From Methanomassiliicoccus sp. UBA6 (lineage in GTDB: Archaea > Thermoplasmatota > Thermoplasmata > Methanomassiliicoccales > Methanomassiliicoccaceae): DNA of 26,105 bases. Below the pieces are notes generated by a model. The model saw nothing but the letters and a program-made list of their open reading frames with translations. It did no database searches and was not told the DNA's origin. The position numbers and the translations under genes were made by a program. The DNA is taken from the NCBI GenBank assembly GCA_002508545.1, contig DAVH01000058.1, positions 44,034 through 70,138 on the forward strand. The letters are read 5' to 3'. The stretch's first letter is position 1. The number at the start of each line of letters is the position of its first letter. Below, in pieces: positions 21,756 to 26,105 of this stretch.

Positions 21756-23114
21756 TCACTTGCTCCCGACGGCCTCGAACCCGTTGAACGCCACGGAGGG
21801 GAGGATCATGTCCCCCACCGTCCGGGAGTCGTTGGCGATCTCCACCACGTTCTTCAGCCCCTCGTACATGTTGCCGACGATCAGCGCGTGCTTGATCTGC
21901 CCCTCTATCGATCCCCTCCTGACCACGTGAGCCAGCCGGGTCTCCAGGGCGAACGCCCCGGTGTACGGGTTCACGGTGGGGAAGGCGAACTTCTCCACAA
22001 CAACTCCCTCGTCCATGGAGGCTATGATCTCCTCCGGGCCGCGCCGGCCGGGCTTCAGCACCAGGTTCACCGGGCGGCAGGCCAGGGAGTTCTGGAACAT
22101 GAACAGGGCGTCATGGGTCCCGCGCCGCATCCCGTTGCCCGACGGCGGCATGGCGGCCACGCTGGAGTTGTAGCTGTCGTAGAGGAAGGTCCGCAGCACG
22201 CCGTTCTCCACCACCTTCTTGACGGTGGTGGGCACGCCCTCGTCATCATACGCCGCTGACAGCGCTCCCCGGGGGTCCGAGGGGTCGTCCACGATATCGA
22301 TCGCTGCCGACGCCACGCTCTCGCCGAGCTTCGCGGCCCACGGGCTGCGCTTCTTATTAACGCTCTCCGCGCTGAGGGCGAAGGCCGCCGAGTACGAGAG
22401 CATCTCCCCCAGCTCGCCCGGGGCGATCATGACCGGCGCCTTTATCGATCCCTCCAGGGCCTTGGCCTCCCTGGCCTGTAGCGCCTGCCTGGCGATGTCC
22501 CCGCCCATCCGAACGGGGTCGTAGTCCTTCAGCCAGGGGGAGTTGAGGTTGCCGACGCCCTCTCCCGGGCTCGCACCCGGGGCCATGGCGTCATAGCCAG
22601 CGAACACCAGCGTGCCCAGGTTGGTGACCTCCAGGTCGTTGGTGTTCATCACCGTGGTGGTGGTCGAGGCGGCCCTGAGCACTCCCCTCGGCACCTTGAC
22701 GCCGCGGTCGGTGGCCGCGCCCACCGTGCTCTTCACCAGCTCCACCAGCTCCCCGACGTCCAGGTGCTCGATCCGCTTATCCCTCGGTGCCGCGGCCAGG
22801 ACGGCCTTCGCCGGCGAGGGGAAGCGGTCGTAGGTGCGGGAGGACGGCGAGCGGTCGGCCAGAGAGGCCGCGGTCCGGGCGCAGGCCTCCGCGTCCTCCA
22901 CGCTCGCGCATGCCGATGACGCCTGGGCCAGCTTCCGGCCCTTGAGGACGCGCACGGCGAGCCCTTGGTCCTCCTTCTCCTCGACTATCTTGATGCGGTC
23001 GTCGTCGACATACACGCTCCTGGTGACCGAGTCTACGGCGAACGCCTCGGCCTGGGTGGCGCCCTCCCGCACGGCTGTCTCCAGCGCCCTCCGCGCCATC
23101 TCGATGATGTCCAT
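21756..23114 (-). CDS. pmbA: TldE/PmbA-family metalloprotease subunit
   Basis: A 452-residue TldD/PmbA-family protein, the partner that lacks the zinc motif. In bacteria TldD and TldE form a heterodimer that degrades unfolded peptides and matures small modified peptides. Family traits: N-terminal AEAFAVDSVTRSVYVDDDRI, middle NTNDLEVTNLGTLVFAGYD, and C-terminal YDDEGVPTTVKKVVENGVLRTFLYDSYN and GSIEGQIKHALIVGNMYEGL. There is no HExxxH, as expected for TldE. Its ATG directly follows the TGA of tldD without a gap, so expression is tightly coupled. The substrate in this organism is unknown. Confidence 0.9.
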   Translation of the reverse strand: MDIIEMARRALETAVREGATQAEAFAVDSVTRSVYVDDDRIKIVEEKEDQGLAVRVLKGRKLAQASSACASVEDAEACARTAASLADRSPSSRTYDRFPSPAKAVLAAAPRDKRIEHLDVGELVELVKSTVGAATDRGVKVPRGVLRAASTTTTVMNTNDLEVTNLGTLVFAGYDAMAPGASPGEGVGNLNSPWLKDYDPVRMGGDIARQALQAREAKALEGSIKAPVMIAPGELGEMLSYSAAFALSAESVNKKRSPWAAKLGESVASAAIDIVDDPSDPRGALSAAYDDEGVPTTVKKVVENGVLRTFLYDSYNSSVAAMPPSGNGMRRGTHDALFMFQNSLACRPVNLVLKPGRRGPEEIIASMDEGVVVEKFAFPTVNPYTGAFALETRLAHVVRRGSIEGQIKHALIVGNMYEGLKNVVEIANDSRTVGDMILPSVAFNGFEAVGSK

Positions 23115-24491
23115 TCAATCCCCTCCGGCGATGATCTTGGACCGGCAATACGGACCTCCGGACGACACCGGCACGTAGTCCTCGGTGCCCTTCCCGCAGG
23201 AGCCGGCGTCATGGCTGACCTTCTTTCCCACCGCGTCGGTCGTCTTGAGTATGTCCAGCGCCTTGCCGGTCAGGGTGATGGCGCGCAGCGGCTTGGTCAC
23301 TTTCCCGTTCTCGATGAGGAAGCCGCGGTGGGCCTTGGCCTCGAAGCCGCCGCCCACCGGGTCCTCCATGCCGTTGATGAACTTGTCGGTCAGGATGCCG
23401 AACTTGACGTCCTCGACCATCTCCTCCAGTGTCCAGTCCCCGGCCTCGAAGAAGGTGTTGGTCATGCGGACCCACATCCTCCGGCCGAAGTCCTGCGCCC
23501 GGCCGTTGCCGGTCGACGGCACGCCCATCTCCGCGCCGGTCTCCAGGTCGTGCATGTAGCCGCGGTACACGCCGTCCTCGATGATTACCGTCCGCGAGGA
23601 CGGGGTGCCCTCGTCGTCGAAGGTGATGGAGCCGTAGCCGCCCTCCAGCGTTCCGTCGTCCACCATGGTGATCTGCTCGTTGGCGACGACCTTTCCTACC
23701 TGGTCGGTGAGGAAGGAACGCCGCTTGACGATCTCGTCCCCCTCCGACGCGTGCCCCATGACCTCGTGGGCCAGGAGGCCGGTTATCTCCGGGTCGGTGA
23801 TGCAGGTTACCATGCCCGACGGCGGCTTCACCGCCCCAAGCTGGACTATGGCCTCCTTGGCCGTCCTTACTCCAACCTCGGCGAGGTCGTACTTCTGCAG
23901 CAGCTCCATCCCCCTGGTCCCGGCGATGCTTTCCCGGTACGCCTCCATTCGCCCGGCGTCGGCGGCCACGGTGTTGGCGATGAGCCTGATGCGCCCGTCC
24001 TCCCAGCGGAGCGATGAGCCGAAGGAGTTGGTCAGCACGGTGGTCCTCAGGCTCTCGGCGTAGATGGCGTTGGTGTTGGCGATCTTGTCCGAGATCTTCT
24101 GCGCTTCGTCCAGGTCCTTGACCATCGCCAGCTTCTCCTCGGTCGGCACGCTTGCCGGAGGTATGCGCGCCTTCGCCCGGAAGCTGCCGGTCCTGGCCGG
24201 CTGCTCCGGTATGGGCGTTCCGGGGCAGTCGCCGGCCTTTGCGGCCCTGACCGCCTTCCTGGCCATCTCCTCGATGCTCTTCCGGTCGATGCTCGCCGAG
24301 GCCGCGAAGCCCCATGAGCCTCCGATCCTGGCCCTCAGCCCGATGCCGGCCAGGCGGCCGTTGGACATGTTCCTCAGCTCGTGGTTGGACACCATGATCG
24401 ACAGCGTCCTGCTTTCCTGGTACCGTGCATCGCAGAACTCGGCCCCCGAGTCCTGCATGATCCTGACCGCCTTGCGCAGCTCGTCCTCCAT
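23115..24491 (-). CDS. tldD: TldD-family metalloprotease, catalytic subunit
   Basis: A 458-residue TldD homologue. The zinc motif HExxxH is present as AHEVMGHASEGD (His242, Glu243, His247), and the third ligand is expected at Cys432 in HDAGSCGKG. Other family blocks: RLAGIGLRARIGGSWGFAAS, TFDDEGTPSSRTVIIEDGVY, RGYMHDLETGAEMG and GGGFEAKAHRGFLIENGKV. The start ATG at 24491 overlaps the M24 peptidase stop by 1 nt (TGATG), so three peptidase-related genes form one operon. The longer open frame upstream on this strand is only the shadow of the M24 gene. Confidence 0.93.
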   Translation of the reverse strand: MEDELRKAVRIMQDSGAEFCDARYQESRTLSIMVSNHELRNMSNGRLAGIGLRARIGGSWGFAASASIDRKSIEEMARKAVRAAKAGDCPGTPIPEQPARTGSFRAKARIPPASVPTEEKLAMVKDLDEAQKISDKIANTNAIYAESLRTTVLTNSFGSSLRWEDGRIRLIANTVAADAGRMEAYRESIAGTRGMELLQKYDLAEVGVRTAKEAIVQLGAVKPPSGMVTCITDPEITGLLAHEVMGHASEGDEIVKRRSFLTDQVGKVVANEQITMVDDGTLEGGYGSITFDDEGTPSSRTVIIEDGVYRGYMHDLETGAEMGVPSTGNGRAQDFGRRMWVRMTNTFFEAGDWTLEEMVEDVKFGILTDKFINGMEDPVGGGFEAKAHRGFLIENGKVTKPLRAITLTGKALDILKTTDAVGKKVSHDAGSCGKGTEDYVPVSSGGPYCRSKIIAGGD

Positions 24492-25579
24492 CAGATCACC
24501 TTCAGCTCCTTCGCGGCGTCGGTCAACAGCTCGCATCCTTGCCTGGTCACCACCGCGTCGTCCTCGATCCTGATGCCGCCGACGCCGGGAACGTACACCC
24601 CGGGCTCGATGGTGAACACCATGTTCTCCTCCAGGACCAGGTCGGCGTTGGGGGCGAGCCTGAAGCCGTCGTGGACGTTGATGCCCAGGCTGTGGCCGGT
24701 GGAGTGGATGAGGGAGCCCTTGAACTCCGTGGAATCGATGTACGATCGCGCCGCCGCGTCCACTTCCCGGGCGGTCACCCCCGGTCTCATGGCGTCCTTC
24801 GCTCTCGCCTGTGCCTCGAGCACCACCTCGTACATCCTCTGGAGGCGATCGTCGACGCGGCCGGCGAGGAAGGTGCGGGTGATGTCCGAGCAGTACCGGC
24901 GGACCTTGCACCCGAAGTCGAACAGCGCGGCATCGCCCTCCTTCAGCTTCCGGTCGTCGGGCGAGTGATGGGGCTCCGCGGACGCCTCGCCGAAGGCGGC
25001 GATGGTCTCGAACGACACCGAGCTGGCGCCGAGCTTCTGCATGTGGTAGCCGATCTCGGCGGCGGCCTCGTACTCGCTCATCCCCACGCTCACGAGCTCG
25101 GGTATGCGGTCGGCCACCCGGGAGGCGATGCGGCATGCCTCCCTCATGGTCTCGATCTCTCCGGCGTCCTTGATCAGCCGGGCGGCGGTGACCGCCCTTT
25201 CCACATCCGTCAGCTTGACCCCGGGGGCGGCGGCCTCGATATCCCTGACCCAGTGGTAGGTGATGCCCAGGCTGTTGATGCCCAAGCGGGTCACCCCTTT
25301 CAGCGAGGACCTCAGCAGCTCCGCCCGCTCGGCGGCGGTGAAGTAGGGAAGGACCTCCGCGTCGGTGGACCGGGCGGAGGTCTCCTCCAGCCTCGTCGAT
25401 ATGAGGACCACCTTCCCATCAGGGTAGAGGATGGCGGGGCAGTGCTCGAAGAGCCCGGAGGTCACCCCGGTGGCGTGGAAGAACGATGCGTCGGCGATCG
25501 GCTCCTCGCCGTTGACCAGCAGTATGGCGTCCACGGGCTCGGTGAGCTTGGAGAATATGCGAAGGACCCTGTCTTTCAT
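24491..25579 (-). CDS. M24-family Xaa-Pro dipeptidase/aminopeptidase
   Basis: A 362-residue metallopeptidase that cleaves the bond before proline or, in dipeptides, after Xaa. The N-terminal creatinase-like domain spans about 1-130; the pita-bread catalytic domain has all five metal ligands: Asp221 and Asp232 (LFDFGCKVRRYCSDITRTF), His296 (STGHSLGINVHDG), Glu325 (FTIEPGVYVPG) and Glu339 (GIRIEDDAVV). Methionine aminopeptidase is unlikely because of the length and N-terminal domain. ATG 25579 is chosen because a TATA-like TTTATTC at 25617-25611 predicts a start about 9 nt upstream; an open frame to 25696 reads through this promoter. Confidence 0.92.
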   Translation of the reverse strand: MKDRVLRIFSKLTEPVDAILLVNGEEPIADASFFHATGVTSGLFEHCPAILYPDGKVVLISTRLEETSARSTDAEVLPYFTAAERAELLRSSLKGVTRLGINSLGITYHWVRDIEAAAPGVKLTDVERAVTAARLIKDAGEIETMREACRIASRVADRIPELVSVGMSEYEAAAEIGYHMQKLGASSVSFETIAAFGEASAEPHHSPDDRKLKEGDAALFDFGCKVRRYCSDITRTFLAGRVDDRLQRMYEVVLEAQARAKDAMRPGVTAREVDAAARSYIDSTEFKGSLIHSTGHSLGINVHDGFRLAPNADLVLEENMVFTIEPGVYVPGVGGIRIEDDAVVTRQGCELLTDAAKELKVI

Positions 25580-25610
25580 GAGCACCGCTGCCTGAGTAGG
25601 TCTTGGAAGC

Positions 25611-25618
25611 GAATAAAT
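25611..25618 (-). promoter_or_regulatory. TATA box of the M24-tldD-pmbA operon
   Basis: Minus-strand ATTTATTC is centred about 35 nt from ATG 25579, giving a leader of about 9 nt. It argues against the upstream ATG at 25696. Confidence 0.5.
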
Positions 25619-25702
25619 GTGATGCCCGCTTCCATGTTCGGCCGCGTCCCTTCGCGCGGCGAACTGGTGGTGCAACGGCTGCCGATGCATTTCCATAGGT
25701 TG

Positions 25703-25714
25703 AAATATGAATAA
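25703..25714 (+). promoter_or_regulatory. Possible TATA element for the small acidic protein gene
   Basis: AAATATGAATAA lies about 36 nt before ATG 25745. Several AT-rich bases surround it, so the exact core is unsure. Confidence 0.4.
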
Positions 25715-25744
25715 TCACTGTAACTTAAAAAAAGGTGAATTCAC

Positions 25745-26020
25745 ATGGTCACGCTTGGTACCGCTTTTGAGGACCTGGACAATGAACTGGAGAGCATGCT
25801 GGACATGGTGTCCGAGGCCCTCGACCTGATGGAGAAGGACAAGAAGGAGGAGGCCATGGAAGTGTTGGCCGACCTCGAGGACGCGCTGCTGGACTTCCTG
25901 GACTACGAAGAAGTGGAGGAAGAGCCCGAGGCGGTGAAGATCGAGGAGGAGCCCAAGAAGGCCGCTCCGAAGAAGCCCGCTGCGCCGAAGAAGGCCGCGG
26001 CGAAGCCGAAGAAGAAGTAA
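25745..26020 (+). CDS. Small acidic protein with Lys/Ala/Pro-rich tail
   Basis: A 91-residue protein not assigned to a family. Residues 1-60 are acidic and helical, probably a coiled coil or helical hairpin (FEDLDNELESMLDMVSEAL, then EVLADLEDALLDFLDYEE). The last about 25 residues are nearly all Lys, Ala and Pro, like histone H1 or ribosomal protein tails. The separation of charges suggests nucleic-acid or ribosome contact by the tail, but this is inference. It has one of the clearest ribosome sites here (AAAGGTGA, about 7 nt before ATG) and its own terminator, so it is a monocistronic and perhaps well expressed gene. Confidence 0.8.
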   Translation: MVTLGTAFEDLDNELESMLDMVSEALDLMEKDKKEEAMEVLADLEDALLDFLDYEEVEEEPEAVKIEEEPKKAAPKKPAAPKKAAAKPKKK

Positions 26021-26027
26021 GGAACCA

Positions 26028-26061
26028 GCGGCCACGAGGCCGCCTTCCCATTTAATTTTTC
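26028..26061 (+). terminator. Hairpin and T-run terminator after the small acidic protein gene
   Basis: GCGGCC-ACGA-GGCCGC (26028-26043) is a perfect 6-bp GC stem with a tetraloop, followed by TTTAATTTTTC. It starts 7 nt after the stop. The last 44 bases of the window show no feature I can support. Confidence 0.7.
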
Positions 26062-26105
26062 AAACCCCTATCCAGACGTTCCCGAGCACCCTCTTTATGG
26101 CCGCG

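Noticed and set aside
24492..25136. N-terminal extension of the tldD frame upstream of 24491
   Set aside because: It lies over the M24 peptidase gene in another frame and is Arg/Gly-rich; the conserved TldD start is at 24491.

Overview
The window is gene-dense, GC-rich archaeal DNA. Archaeal hallmarks include AT-rich TATA-like boxes about 25-28 nt upstream of several starts (some placing the predicted transcript start on or next to the start codon), an archaeal-type GAPDH and a divergent PGK, an N-terminal-HTH PRTase of the GfcR type, and an alkyltransferase-like/endonuclease V fusion of the kind known from Ferroplasma. Together with a complete-looking DapL-type lysine operon, these suggest a Thermoplasmata-related euryarchaeon, possibly Methanomassiliicoccales. 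The lineage is an inference, not something proved by the sequence. No rRNA, tRNA, CRISPR array or insertion sequence was seen.

Layout. 1-882: 3' part of an MscS channel. 958-1775: nitroreductase and cupin, overlapping. 1825-3677: ATL/EndoV fusion overlapping a ketopantoate reductase. 3719-4811: GfcR-like PRTase regulator and a small conserved protein. 4984-11711: a tight operon of an Lrp/AsnC regulator, dapA, dapB, lysC, lysA, dapF and dapL, giving lysine from aspartate via the aminotransferase route; only asd is missing here. 11708-12943 (-): phosphoglycerate kinase, convergent with dapL so that both stop codons sit in one CTAG. 13028-13774: free-standing HNH protein. 13904-15016: TerC-family membrane protein with a cysteine-repeat tail. 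15089-16105 (-): GAPDH, sharing a bidirectional terminator with terC. 16334-17404: membrane acyltransferase. 17502-20720: ilvB, a short ACT subunit and ilvC, preceded by a probable leader peptide and followed by a terminator. 20871-21752: cyclophilin-like protein and an unknown protein. 25579-21756 (-): M24 peptidase, TldD and TldE/PmbA. 25745-26020: small acidic protein with a Lys/Ala/Pro tail.

The strongest candidate for something undescribed is at 17502-17653. A TATA-like box is placed so that transcription should begin on the ATG of a 23-codon ORF. This ORF ends in four valines, leucine and isoleucine, is followed at once by a hairpin, and lies just before acetolactate synthase. It looks like a branched-chain amino-acid leader peptide (attenuator or translational switch) in an archaeon, on a predicted leaderless mRNA. 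Other notable points are the loss of the alkyl-acceptor cysteine in the ATL/EndoV fusion, the Lrp-headed self-contained lysine operon, the Cys-Pro repeats in the TerC tail, an anti-Shine-Dalgarno-like stretch in the GAPDH leader, and two genes with the same predicted 8-nt 5' UTR.
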